64,000 nt of DNA, taken from Thalassia testudinum (Eukaryota > Streptophyta > Magnoliopsida > Alismatales > Hydrocharitaceae). Of the stretch, positions 45,101 to 50,706 are shown in pieces. The notes under the pieces were generated by a model. The model ran no database searches. It was not told the origin of the DNA and worked only from the letters and a program-made list of their open reading frames with translations. Every line of letters starts with the position of its first letter. The stretch's first letter is position 1. Position numbers and translations under genes: made by a program. The stretch covers positions 37,266,501 through 37,330,500 of the forward strand of contig JAZHRO010000013.1 in NCBI GenBank assembly GCA_037157565.1, in the 5' to 3' direction.

Positions 45101-48100
45101 AACCCACATCCACTCCTTTACCCATAAAGGAAGGAGTTGAGGAAGACCTTCTGTAGTAATACCAATTCTTGTTCCGTAAAGAAGTGTGGGGTTCGTTGCT
45201 CAACATGTAAATCACGCTCATAGTCAGGGTTGAGCTTGAGATTTTGAGGTTGACTTGCACTGCTAGTAGCATGGAACTCCAAACTCTCTAGAGGTATGGA
45301 AAAGGGAGTGGTAGCCAAGCCCGACTCCTCTTGACTCATAGTCACGAAAGGAGCCATCTTCGAGATGAGCTCCACTGGAGCATGGTCATCAGAGTTACAA
45401 GTGCTGGGTAGAGGGTCGTTGGTGATGACTATTGAGGGCTCATGGCAATGGGGAACCACTCTCTGGGGTGTTCCTAAAGGCATGTTGGGAGATCGACGTC
45501 TCTAGTAGCCAGAGGCAAGGAATGGAGTTCAAGATCTAGATCGAGGAGAGGATCTGGCCAAAAGAAGAGGTCCAATAAATAAAAAAGTCAGAGTTGGATC
45601 CTAACGTTGGATTCGATAAGAAAGGGGAGGGCGAGAGTTAAAGGTCCATTGCAGTAAGGGTCAAGGAGGTGGTGTTGGGTCCGCACTAAATGGACTCAAC
45701 ATGGAAAGAAACAAAAACCTTCTCTGACCTTCCATCTTCCAATGACTTGTCTCACGTCTTCATTGCTAAATATGGGGACTCCAATTGTGGCATAGCAAAT
45801 GATGAGATTGCCCCTTGACCTTCTCGCTACCCTCCAATGAGGTAGCGGGTGGAGAATGGCCCAGTGGTAGTAGCGAAAGGCGAAGAGTGATGGAGATGAG
45901 AGGCTCCTCGCATAATGAGAGGAAGCCTCCCTCTCAAAAGCCGTAAATCCTTAAGCTCGTTGAATAACCTATCATGCTTAGTAGAGATGACAAGATGATC
46001 AACAACCCTAGCAATCTTGATTGGGCAACCAGTAGTGATGCAAAAGACCACATCTGTAACACTAGAGAAGGTTGCCTGGTGGCTGATGAGTGATAACCTA
46101 ATGCATCTTCGTTGAACATGAGAGATATTCGTCCATAAAGGTTTTGGGTCATCTTCTTCATGGGTTGGGCGACTATAGTCAATTGCCCTATGTTTGGCTT
46201 AATGACAAGGTCAACCAATGATGTCGCTCCTGTAGTGACAAGCAATGTTGAACGTGATTTGTACGCTGAAAATTTGAGTTTTGAAAACTCTGTCGTCATA
46301 GTCGCGTAAAAATCCGTCAAACAGATAATTTAATCGAAACTTTGGTGAGTCCTGCGTCGAACACGGGGAGGCGTATGTTTGATCAAAAATCACGTTTATA
46401 CTTGTTATCACGAAGTAGATTAGCTGGTTGAATTAAATCTACACTAGCTATCTACTTAAAGAATAATTAATAGAAGACAGAGAGAATAATATAAATAAAG
46501 AGAAAATAGAGAGAGAATCAACAAATATTGCATAACCACAAAATTATGTTCATTACATCTACGTGTTACACTAGAAAGCGGGAAATCTAATATAGAAAAC
46601 AGTAAAAAGAGAAGGGGGAGAGAAGTTATCTTCCTCGACAGCTGCTTGGAGGATGAGCCGCATTGACGGAGCACTCGGATGAAGATGGTGAGACGCTGGA
46701 CGAGGGAGGACGAAGGATGGAACATGGCAACGTCGCAGCGAGATCTGCTTCTTGAATGGTGGGCAGAGGACAACTGCAGGATGCTTCACGAAAGGGGTGA
46801 GAAGGTGGAAACTTTATACTTTTAACTCTAATAGAGCATCCCGGGTTTTGGACAAGCTCGTAAAGCTTTGGAAGGGGTGAGAGAAGAGAGGAAGAGATGA
46901 TGAAATGTGTAGGAGGGGTAGGCTATTTATAGGTGTAGTCATGGGGGCAAAAAGATCCTTTTACAAGCTTAATAATGAATGCAGGGTCTTTAATGACGGA
47001 TATGCACGTCGCTAAAGCCCATACGTCGCTGAAGCTCGCGTACGTCCTTGGCCGTGAGATGTAGATTGGAGTGTCCACATGCAGCCACGTGTCCATGCGC
47101 TTCACCTTCAACTGTTGACGTGTGCGATCGCGCCGCATCGGCATCAGCTGTCCAATCGAATGATCGGACGACTTAAAAGCCGCCTCATCCTACAGCGCCT
47201 TTGTGGCACGTTAGATCGCGCGTCCAGTTGGGCGTCAGATCCTGCGTGCAGTGTCACCTCCATCCAGCGCTGCCACGTAGCCGCATCTAAGCTGCTCATC
47301 GCGGATTGAGTGGTGCAATTTCGTATGCCCGCTCTTCTCACGGATTAAGCCTGCTCCTCAGGACTCGAACGGGCGCTTGCACGTGAGCAGTGCGACCGCT
47401 GCGCTACACAACCTTTAGTGTCTTGTTTTTGTTTTAAGGCTAGCGTGCTCACGATCGTTGGATCTCGATCCAACGGTCGAGAGCGATAAAACCCTTGCCT
47501 TCAATGAAGATGTTGCCCGACCAAGATTGAATCTTAGTCATTGGATCGATGATCTAACAGCTAAGATGCGTTGGCCATCGCGTGAAGAGGTGGAGCGGGA
47601 GACTTGGGCCGCCGTTGGGTGGCTGGGATGGTGCCATGTGGTGCCATCCTGGCTGTCCATCTTCTCTGACTAGTAGATGGTGCCATGGATGTCGGATTGG
47701 ATCGATTTTTGCATTGTTGGGCTACGATCGTCGATTCGAACCCATCCGTGTGGTTGGATTTGTCATCTGAGGTGCGAATTTAACACCACTTGGCCTCTTG
47801 ACCTCTGATCTTTTTCGGACTGTATCTGATATTACAGAGCTCCGATCGGGATGATCTTGGAGTCGTTGAACTACGATCATCGCCTTGATTAGATCCGTAC
47901 GGTTGGATCTTAAATCCAAGGCTTCGATAAATGTTGTCCTGTTCTCTGATCACAAAAAGAGAAAATTAACCTAAAATTTATACAATCTAACCTAAATGCA
48001 TGATGATACATGTTATGCAATATTTATAATGCATAATGCAATTATATGCCTAAGAGCACGGATAAATAGACAATTTATGTGACATGGATGCGTCTACATC

Positions 48101-50706
48101 AAGTAAGGTGTCCTCTTTGAAGTCACTTAAAGCACTTGATACAACTCCAGTTGTTGTCACAATGAGTATGGCACCTACGGTGATGTAAGACCATGATCCA
48201 ACCTTCCTCAGCCATGGAAGAAGCCTTTCCATGGCTAAGGGTAGGGAGCTTTCTAGTCTGGGGAGTTGAGTCCTTTGAATGGCTGTAGTGTTGCAAATTT
48301 ACGATGTAGGCAGCGATGTCAACGTGGAGGGGGTGGGAAAAGGCTATAGGACGAGGCAGGAGGGGGAGGGTGGGGAGGGAGATGGGGAAGGAGTGAGGAG
48401 GGAAAGCTCATGGCCCATTTCTTTCCTCCTATGGATGAAATATTTCTCGGATCCTGGAGTTACCATTACTCTTCCTATGAATATATACAAACCATCTTTC
48501 AGAAGAAGACCAAACATATAGATATTGATTGCCACAACTTTCCCAGAAATATGAGCAGAAGCAATTCACATCTCCTTCAATTCTTTGATCTCCAATTTGT
48601 TAATATATTCAGTAGAGCTATACCAACGGTTAGGAAATAAAATTAGATATTTGTTGGGTGTCCTATTTTAGTCATTGTTATTTTTAGTAGGTAAGTTATT
48701 ACCTTCTAATTTAATCATTGTTATTTTTAGCAAGCAATTTATTGTGGTTTCCTTATATGCTTAAGTCCTCTCTCTATGTAAAGAGGGCCAAAGTCTCATT
48801 TTTAATGCAACAAAAATCACTAAGTTGATTTTCTTCGTATGATATTAGAGCAACGATCCTAGATCGGTGGTCTGGTATCCCACCAAATAACCACCAAATA
48901 TGATTCGATCACTAAAGACTTGGCGACCCATGAAGATGATTGACGAGGAGATCACCGGTAGCAGCAACACCGCAAGGAGATCCAGTGGTACTATCATCGC
49001 CTTCACCTTTTACCGGCGCATGGCTTACAGCACCGTCGGTTGGAGGAGAGTCCACCGGTGATTTTCTGTCTGTGGTGCCCACGTAATGAACCTTCTCTCA
49101 TGGGGTATTATGAAGTTGTGGGTGATAAGTCTTCTCTCACCACTATTGAAGAGTTTTTCCCTTGTTGGCATGATAAGCCTTCTCTCATGTAACTTGAGTT
49201 CGTTTTGCCAAAGAAAAAGGCAAAATTCAGACCAGACCAGAGTTGGTTTCTCTATTCTAGATGGATCAAGGAGGAACAACAGAAGGCCCAAACCATGGGT
49301 TGACTCTGGTGCCTTAATTCATTTCATTGGAAGAGTAAATGAGTTGCAGAATGTTGCCAAGACGCAGGGAATCCAAGAGGTCCAGGTGGGCAATGGAGTA
49401 AACTCTCTGATAACTACAGTTGGGGAAATTCAAGTTTTGCCTACTGTGAAGATTGCAAATGTGCACTGTGCTCCGTAGTTTCCTATGAGCCTGTTGTTTG
49501 TTAGTTGGATTTGTAGAGACCTCCAATGCAGGGTTGTTTTTGGTGACATGCACTACTTCCAAGATAGACGCACCAATGAGATATTGGTGGTGGGATAGAG
49601 AGGGACGGTCTCTATTGCCTGGATATATCGACACTATTTGCTGGAGCTGTCCATAGCTAATGACCCCTGGCTTTGGCATAGATGACTTGGGCATCCCTTG
49701 ATTGGGAAGATGCGCCAGTTGTATCCTGAATTACTAGCCTCATTGACACTGTAGTGCATGGATTGTCAGATAGGGAAGTATTACAGGAGCACCTATTCCC
49801 TGAGACATGATGATGTGAGCACTACGCCCTTGGCACTAGTCCACTGTGAAGTCTGGGGACCTACGCGAATACAAACTAAAATGGAAGGACACCTAACATA
49901 TCTTTGATTTTATTTCCTAACAAGAAATTGCCACGCGTTTCTCACTAACAAGCTGGGCTTACGTGCTCAATATGCTCCAACTTCATGGTGAGTGCTAGTA
50001 TGTGAGCATGTGAACATGTGAGTGCATATGCGTATGCATATGATTTGTTTAGTTTCTACGTGAGACCAGGATTTCCAATAGAACCATCTTCTTGCCACTT
50101 TCTTTCCACAACATGCAATATGTAACTATGATATGTTATTTGGGTGTTTTTTTTTTGCCCCTATTCTGACTAGTTCTTTTGCATCGATCTTTAGGAATCA
50201 ATGTTGCTTCAAGGTTTCTCCGTGCTAATGGGATTATGCTCTTTAAAGTACGTGATGAGACTGTGAAGTTACTTGGTAAAGGAGAATTTTTCTACAGTAG
50301 TCCTGAGTATCCACCCTTGACCGATCAAGCTCAAAGGGCTTTGGACTGGGCTGTTGCTGAAAAATTTAAATCAGGTTTACTAAAGATGTAGCTTCTTAAA
50401 TATCAGTACTTGTTCTTAATCATGATTCAGCATTTGACTATTCTAGGACTGGACTTTCTAATGTTGCAGGCGAAAGCGGGGAAGTAACCAGTAGCCATTT
50501 GCTTCTAGGTATCTGGGCTCAAGAGGATTCAGCTGGTCACAAAATATTGGCCTATTTTGGCTTTGACAATGAAAAAGCTGCTGAGTTGGCAAAAATGGTA
50601 AAGTGAGAAAATAAGATAGCTTAGAAAGTTTAAGTAGTCAACTATTTCATGATTTGAAATTTGTCATTTTTAGGCAAGCAAGGATGTTGAACTGAATTAC
50701 AGATAG
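14992..50706 (+). CDS. CLPT: Chloroplast Clp protease accessory protein CLPT (6 exons, 219 aa, 34.7-kb third intron)
   Basis: The coding sequence joins 14992-15164, 15280-15315, 15406-15515, 50195-50374, 50470-50597 and 50674-50706. All introns are GT-AG and every junction phase fits, including the one across intron 3. The product starts with a Ser/Pro/Arg-rich transit peptide without acidic residues (about 1-60). A Clp N-terminal-type domain follows (about 70-209) with [73 protein letters not shown] and [20 protein letters not shown]. This matches plant CLPT1/CLPT2, which resemble the N domain of ClpC/ClpD, bind the stromal ClpPR core and affect its assembly; they lack AAA+ modules and so are not ATPases. 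The length is close to the family's. Exons 1-3 are very GC-rich and exons 4-6 are not. No coding defect is seen. Confidence 0.93.
15280..15315 (+). CDS. CLPT: CLPT exon 2 (36-nt microexon)
   Basis: The acceptor is TCCCTGCAG with a CTAAC branch-like site at 15251; the donor is AAA|GTGAGC. It encodes [11 protein letters not shown], which resembles the linker before the Clp_N domain in known CLPT proteins. Confidence 0.82.
15406..15515 (+). CDS. CLPT: CLPT exon 3
   Basis: The acceptor CCGCCGCAG and the perfect donor GTGAGT bound 110 nt. It encodes the most conserved CLPT segment and ends in VEG, the Gly codon being split G|GA across intron 3. Confidence 0.93.
15516..16259. other. Start of intron 3, no element recognised
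   Basis: About 740 bp follow the donor site. I see no protein domain or repeat boundary. It may be the original host intron sequence. Confidence 0.35.
16260..16969 (+). mobile_element. Copia reverse transcriptase remnant
   Basis: Broken frames contain [12 protein letters not shown] at about 16270 and [15 protein letters not shown] at 16406-16450. The second holds the YxDD active site of Ty1/Copia RT and matches the usual spacing after GLKQ. Downstream MHMDPKSN and EYQAI phrases resemble Copia RT/RNase H. No LTRs are seen. Confidence 0.75.
16970..17490 (-). mobile_element. LINE A (probable), 3' end fragment with zf-RVT domain
   Basis: On the minus strand the element ends in a stem-loop (GGGGGTTA/TAACCCCC at 17001-17008 and 17020-17027), a pyrimidine tract and a poly(A) (T run at about 16972-16982). 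Upstream it encodes [23 protein letters not shown] and [20 protein letters not shown], the Cys/His-rich zf-RVT domain near the C-terminus of plant L1 ORF2. I infer it is the 3' end of LINE A. Confidence 0.72.
17500..17773. repeat. Degenerate GCATGCCGA-type repeats
   Basis: The words GGCATGCCGA, GCATGCTGA, CATGTCGA and ATGCCGACCATG recur irregularly over 270 bp. I cannot assign it to a known family. It lies between LINE A and LINE D. Confidence 0.5.
17774..19850 (+). mobile_element. LINE D, 5'-truncated L1-clade element
   Basis: Starts inside the RT domain ([12 protein letters not shown] at about 17920), then [12 protein letters not shown] at 18238 with the YxDD core, [30 protein letters not shown], and the zf-RVT block ([20 protein letters not shown] to [13 protein letters not shown]). 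Frames are broken by stops and shifts. It ends with a perfect stem-loop (GTTATC/GATAAC, 19802-19818), a CT tract and poly(A) at 19835-19850. Confidence 0.87.
19858..20295 (-). mobile_element. LINE A, middle fragment (C-terminal ORF2)
   Basis: Minus-strand translation gives [17 protein letters not shown] and [19 protein letters not shown] then [19 protein letters not shown], typical of the region between RT and zf-RVT in plant L1. It is continuous with the fragment at 42112 once Copia-1 is removed. Confidence 0.8.
20296..20540 (+). repeat. Copia-1 5' LTR
   Basis: A 245-bp LTR with a TATAAATAG box at 20358, followed by the PBS at 20541-20552. Confidence 0.83.
20541..21225 (+). other. Copia-1 leader and internal sequence
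   Basis: PBS at 20541-20552, then sequence with low-complexity ORFs rich in Pro/Ser/Leu. No gag, protease or RT motif is visible. Confidence 0.45.
21245..21329. mobile_element. 85-bp SINE fragment with 19-bp target duplication
   Basis: It contains ACAACAACAACAACCAAGTC and CACTAAGTGGGGTCGGCTAT, phrases typical of Au-like plant SINEs as I recall them. It is flanked by 19-bp copies (21226-21244 and 21330-21348) differing at one base, beginning AGCCCCCTTTT. Confidence 0.7.
21349..21738 (+). other. 3' internal region of a Copia element ending in a PPT
   Basis: Non-coding sequence ends in ACTTACGGGGGAG, a typical Copia polypurine tract, directly before LTR-3. No pol domain is seen. Confidence 0.5.
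21803..22731 (-). mobile_element. LINE B, 3' portion (ORF2 C-terminus)
   Basis: Minus-strand frames encode [40 protein letters not shown] (zf-RVT) and [13 protein letters not shown], the end of a plant L1 ORF2. It stops at the Copia-2 insertion and resumes at 34852. Confidence 0.85.
22732..22860 (-). repeat. Copia-2 3' LTR
   Basis: A 129-bp LTR, TGTTGAG...CAACA on the minus strand, with a CTATATAAAGAGGC-type TATA region. It matches 34716-34851. Confidence 0.83.
22861..23655 (-). pseudogene. Copia-2 RT C-terminus and RNase H
   Basis: Minus frames encode [20 protein letters not shown] and [18 protein letters not shown], then RNase H with [37 protein letters not shown] and [15 protein letters not shown]. 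The 3' end has [15 protein letters not shown]. It contains a frame change near 23390, another near 23160 at an A run, and a stop near 22960. Confidence 0.87.
23656..24220 (-). repeat. Gypsy 3' LTR
   Basis: A 565-bp repeat matching 32604-33168 with scattered substitutions. The adjacent minus-strand GAGAGTGGGCGCCTA at 24221-24235 may serve as the PPT; on the plus strand TAGGCGCCCA resembles a PBS, which leaves some doubt about orientation. Confidence 0.82.
24465..24545. repeat. Isolated copy of the Gypsy repeat motif
   Basis: GGCGTGGGTGCCCTAATTTC followed by TAAGAGGCGATTGCCGGCCT resembles the units of the 28.6-29.4 kb array, 4 kb away in the same element. Confidence 0.55.
24805..26200 (+). pseudogene. 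Antisense ORF region of the Gypsy element with its own TATA box
   Basis: On the plus strand, opposite to gag, TATAAATAGAGG lies at 24806. Open frames follow (25385-25663 and 25860-26194, with broken stretches from 25018). One part, [20 protein letters not shown] then [11 protein letters not shown], looks helical and coiled-coil-like. Tat-lineage Gypsy elements are known to carry extra, sometimes antisense, ORFs before the 3' LTR, and the position fits. No domain is recognised, and it appears decayed. Confidence 0.45.
26200..28600. other. Gypsy internal region without recognised domain
   Basis: About 2.4 kb where pol might be expected. ORFs on both strands are short and I see no RT, RNase H, integrase or protease motif. 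Confidence 0.45.
28605..29420. repeat. Tandem array in the Gypsy element, 78-bp core unit
   Basis: ATGTAAGG starts at 29171, 29249 and 29327, an exact 78-bp period, with units containing TTAAGAGGCGGCAATGTAAG and GTGTGGCGCGTCTGCC. More degenerate units with GGAACG..GCGTGGG..GCCTGAGTTTC extend left to about 28605. Confidence 0.8.
29421..30359. other. Gypsy internal region, unclassified
   Basis: No conserved domain is recognised on either strand. Plus-strand ORFs of 64-80 codons are probably spurious. Confidence 0.4.
30360..31560 (-). pseudogene. Gypsy gag C-terminal region, tandemly duplicated
   Basis: Minus-strand blocks near 30650-30850 and 31290-31480 are related: both have a [10 protein letters not shown] or [10 protein letters not shown] phrase, like the KYCRFHRDHGH segment of Tat-type Gypsy gag, followed by similar flanks. 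Each is followed by gag-tail sequence. The spacing is about 630-650 bp. The usual Cys of the motif has been lost or replaced. Confidence 0.55.
31570..32655 (-). pseudogene. Gypsy gag N-terminal and central region
   Basis: The minus ORF 31951-32655 (234 codons) ends [20 protein letters not shown] and continues past a stop as [16 protein letters not shown] and [14 protein letters not shown]. This follows the retrotransposon gag pattern (LxPGSIxSFxxLxxxFxxHF, then LLxVRQRxxESLxxY). It starts inside the LTR, so the true start is uncertain. Confidence 0.7.
32604..33168 (-). repeat. Gypsy 5' LTR
   Basis: A 565-bp repeat with TATA at about 32889-32902 (minus). It is followed on the minus strand by ACGGCCTCCAGG, which I cannot match to a tRNA primer. 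Confidence 0.82.
33174..34151 (-). pseudogene. Copia-2 gag start fused to RT N-terminus
   Basis: The ORF 33831-34151 begins [10 protein letters not shown] and [15 protein letters not shown], the usual Copia gag start. It passes directly into [19 protein letters not shown], the start of RT, so most of gag, protease and integrase is deleted. The second ORF (33321-33614) has [20 protein letters not shown] and [14 protein letters not shown] with the active-site VDD. A further piece to 33174 has [11 protein letters not shown]. Confidence 0.87.
34152..34703 (-). other. Copia-2 leader
   Basis: Untranslated sequence between the PBS and gag start, with GGTGGTGC-like low-complexity triplet runs. No coding evidence. 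Confidence 0.5.
34716..34851 (-). repeat. Copia-2 5' LTR
   Basis: A 136-bp match to 22732-22860, adjacent to an intact PBS at 34704-34715. Confidence 0.85.
34852..36778 (-). mobile_element. LINE B ORF2: RT domain
   Basis: Minus frames encode [78 protein letters not shown], an HMDDTTFF active site and [19 protein letters not shown]. These are canonical non-LTR RT motifs in order. Stops and frameshifts are present, for example TAG at 36430-36432 and 36718-36720. Confidence 0.9.
36779..37428. mobile_element. 650-bp non-autonomous hAT element in LINE B
   Basis: It is flanked by exact 8-bp duplications ACCATAAC (36771-36778 and 37429-37436). The ends CATAGCTGCAGAAATC and CAAGGGTGCAAAAATT (read inward) are imperfect inverted repeats of hAT type. 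The interior is AT-rich with repeated GATTAATCGG and CCGATTAAT words, and has no ORF. Removing it restores the LINE B frame (DHSPLLW then [17 protein letters not shown]). Confidence 0.85.
37437..38101 (-). mobile_element. LINE B ORF2: endonuclease domain
   Basis: The ORF2 start [15 protein letters not shown] is at 38101, then [20 protein letters not shown], a [20 protein letters not shown] block and SDHSPLLW. These match the APE-type endonuclease of plant L1, including the terminal SDH motif. Frames are broken. Confidence 0.85.
38058..38981 (-). pseudogene. LINE B ORF1 C-terminal region
   Basis: A 307-codon frame including [20 protein letters not shown] and ending near [11 protein letters not shown]. 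It aligns with the same region of LINE F (NIREATLKATKL..VKVVGAKKVHKG). It overlaps the ORF2 start by 44 bp in another frame. Confidence 0.75.
39254..40012 (-). pseudogene. LINE B ORF1 with zinc knuckle (252 aa)
   Basis: Begins [20 protein letters not shown]. It has [20 protein letters not shown] followed by [13 protein letters not shown], two CCHC-like knuckles, the first with Tyr replacing its last Cys. [20 protein letters not shown] is shared with LINE F ORF1. It is a nucleic-acid-binding ORF1 protein of plant L1 type. The frame breaks near 39250. Confidence 0.87.
40160..40229 (+). other. Leader after LTR-3 PBS
   Basis: Short non-coding sequence after the PBS at 40148-40159. Confidence 0.4.
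40230..40857 (+). pseudogene. GC-rich segment with coding-like ORFs, possible captured gene fragment
   Basis: Two ORFs (40228-40551 and 40606-40857) run in one consistent frame separated by stops. They encode [20 protein letters not shown] and [20 protein letters not shown], then [20 protein letters not shown]. The composition is GC-richer and more protein-like than the surrounding repeats. I recognise no family. It could be a host gene fragment carried by the Copia element or a diverged gag. Confidence 0.4.
40858..41094. repeat. AT-rich low-complexity sequence with (TA)n
   Basis: A/G-rich tract, then about 24 bp of TA dinucleotides at 41018-41042. Confidence 0.65.
41108..41461 (-). mobile_element. 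LINE C, 354-bp 5'-truncated insertion
   Basis: Exact 13-bp target duplication CTTCTCTAGTTTT at 41095-41107 and 41462-41474. The minus strand ends in poly(A) (T run from 41108) preceded by a stem-loop (41133-41141/41152-41160) and encodes [20 protein letters not shown] then [20 protein letters not shown], the C-terminus of L1 ORF2. Confidence 0.87.
41475..41860 (+). other. Copia-1 3' internal region and PPT
   Basis: Non-coding sequence with repeated TCCAGTTTTG..AGGTC phrases ends in the purine-rich CTTGAGAGGTAG before the 3' LTR. Confidence 0.5.
41861..42111 (+). repeat. Copia-1 3' LTR
   Basis: Matches 20296-20540, beginning TGTTGGAGTATGTGTAGTTG, with the TATA box CCTATAAATAGCC at about 41925. 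Confidence 0.85.
42112..46330 (-). mobile_element. LINE A, 5' portion (ORF1 and most of ORF2)
   Basis: Minus frames, heavily broken, contain ORF1-type sequence (about 45930-46330, [16 protein letters not shown] and EDALGYHSS). ORF1 C-terminal sequence lies at 45118-45483, and the endonuclease [18 protein letters not shown] at about 44470-44530. [20 protein letters not shown] is at about 44060. RT remnants follow, including [14 protein letters not shown] and [11 protein letters not shown] at the Copia-1 junction. The 5' boundary is approximate. Confidence 0.75.
46331..47350. other. Unclassified intron sequence
   Basis: No domain or repeat pair recognised. The part from 46900 to 47300 is GC-moderate and LTR-like in texture. 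Confidence 0.3.
47361..47412 (-). repeat. tRNA-derived SINE head or tRNA pseudogene
   Basis: The minus strand reads TGTAGCGCAGCGG (A box) and, 25 bp later, CCGTTCGAGTCC (B box), the internal promoter of polymerase III genes. The rest does not fold into a full tRNA, so a SINE head is more likely. The 3' end is not placed. Confidence 0.5.
47413..48040. other. Unclassified repeat-like sequence
   Basis: Recurring phrases such as GATCCAACGGTC, ATTGGATCGATGATCTAAC and GATCCGTACGGTTGGATC suggest a diverged LTR or DNA element. Confidence 0.35.
48050..48232 (-). pseudogene. Short ORF with one hydrophobic segment, origin unknown
   Basis: 60 codons with [20 protein letters not shown] followed by [12 protein letters not shown]. 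It reads like part of a membrane protein rather than a transposon protein. It may be a captured exon. No family is recognised and no splice sites are evident. Confidence 0.3.
48233..48628. other. Unclassified intron sequence
   Basis: A GA-rich patch (48350-48410) and AT-rich DNA before the Copia-4 LTR. Nothing recognised. Confidence 0.3.
48629..49915 (+). mobile_element. Copia-4 fragment: 5' LTR, protease, GAG-pre-integrase
   Basis: The LTR-like region 48629-48839 (TTAGGAAATAAA..., with CTCTCTCTATGTAAAGAGGG) is followed by the PBS TGATATTAGAGC at 48840. Most of gag is missing. [14 protein letters not shown] near 49290 is the aspartic protease site DSGA. A later block has the HHCC finger of the pre-integrase ([18 protein letters not shown] then [10 protein letters not shown]) and the integrase start [15 protein letters not shown]. 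It stops in integrase, with several stops and frameshifts. No 3' LTR was found. Confidence 0.82.
49916..50194 (+). other. End of CLPT intron 3
   Basis: Non-coding, with a T run at about 50146-50156 serving as the pyrimidine tract region before the TTTAG acceptor. Confidence 0.5.
50195..50374 (+). CDS. CLPT: CLPT exon 4
   Basis: The acceptor GATCTTTAG lies 34.7 kb from exon 3, and the first two bases complete the split Gly codon. It encodes the [20 protein letters not shown] to WAVAEKFKS part of the Clp_N domain. The donor is CAG|GTTTAC. Confidence 0.93.
50470..50597 (+). CDS. CLPT: CLPT exon 5
   Basis: The acceptor ATGTTGCAG and donor ATG|GTAAAG bound 128 nt encoding the second repeat-like half of the Clp_N domain, with [20 protein letters not shown]. 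Confidence 0.92.
50674..50706 (+). CDS. CLPT: CLPT exon 6 and stop
   Basis: After the acceptor CATTTTTAG, ten codons ([10 protein letters not shown]) and TAG end the protein. The DVEL phrase matches the family's DVDL-type C-terminus. Confidence 0.88.
   Translation, partial: ASKDVELNYR

Larger units (their letters stand above)
15516..50194 (+). other. CLPT intron 3, 34,679 bp, filled by nested transposable elements
   Basis: The intron begins GTGAGT and ends CTTTAG. Apart from about 0.75 kb at its start and 0.3 kb at its end, most of it can be assigned to LINE, Copia, Gypsy, SINE and hAT insertions in both orientations. Confidence 0.9.
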
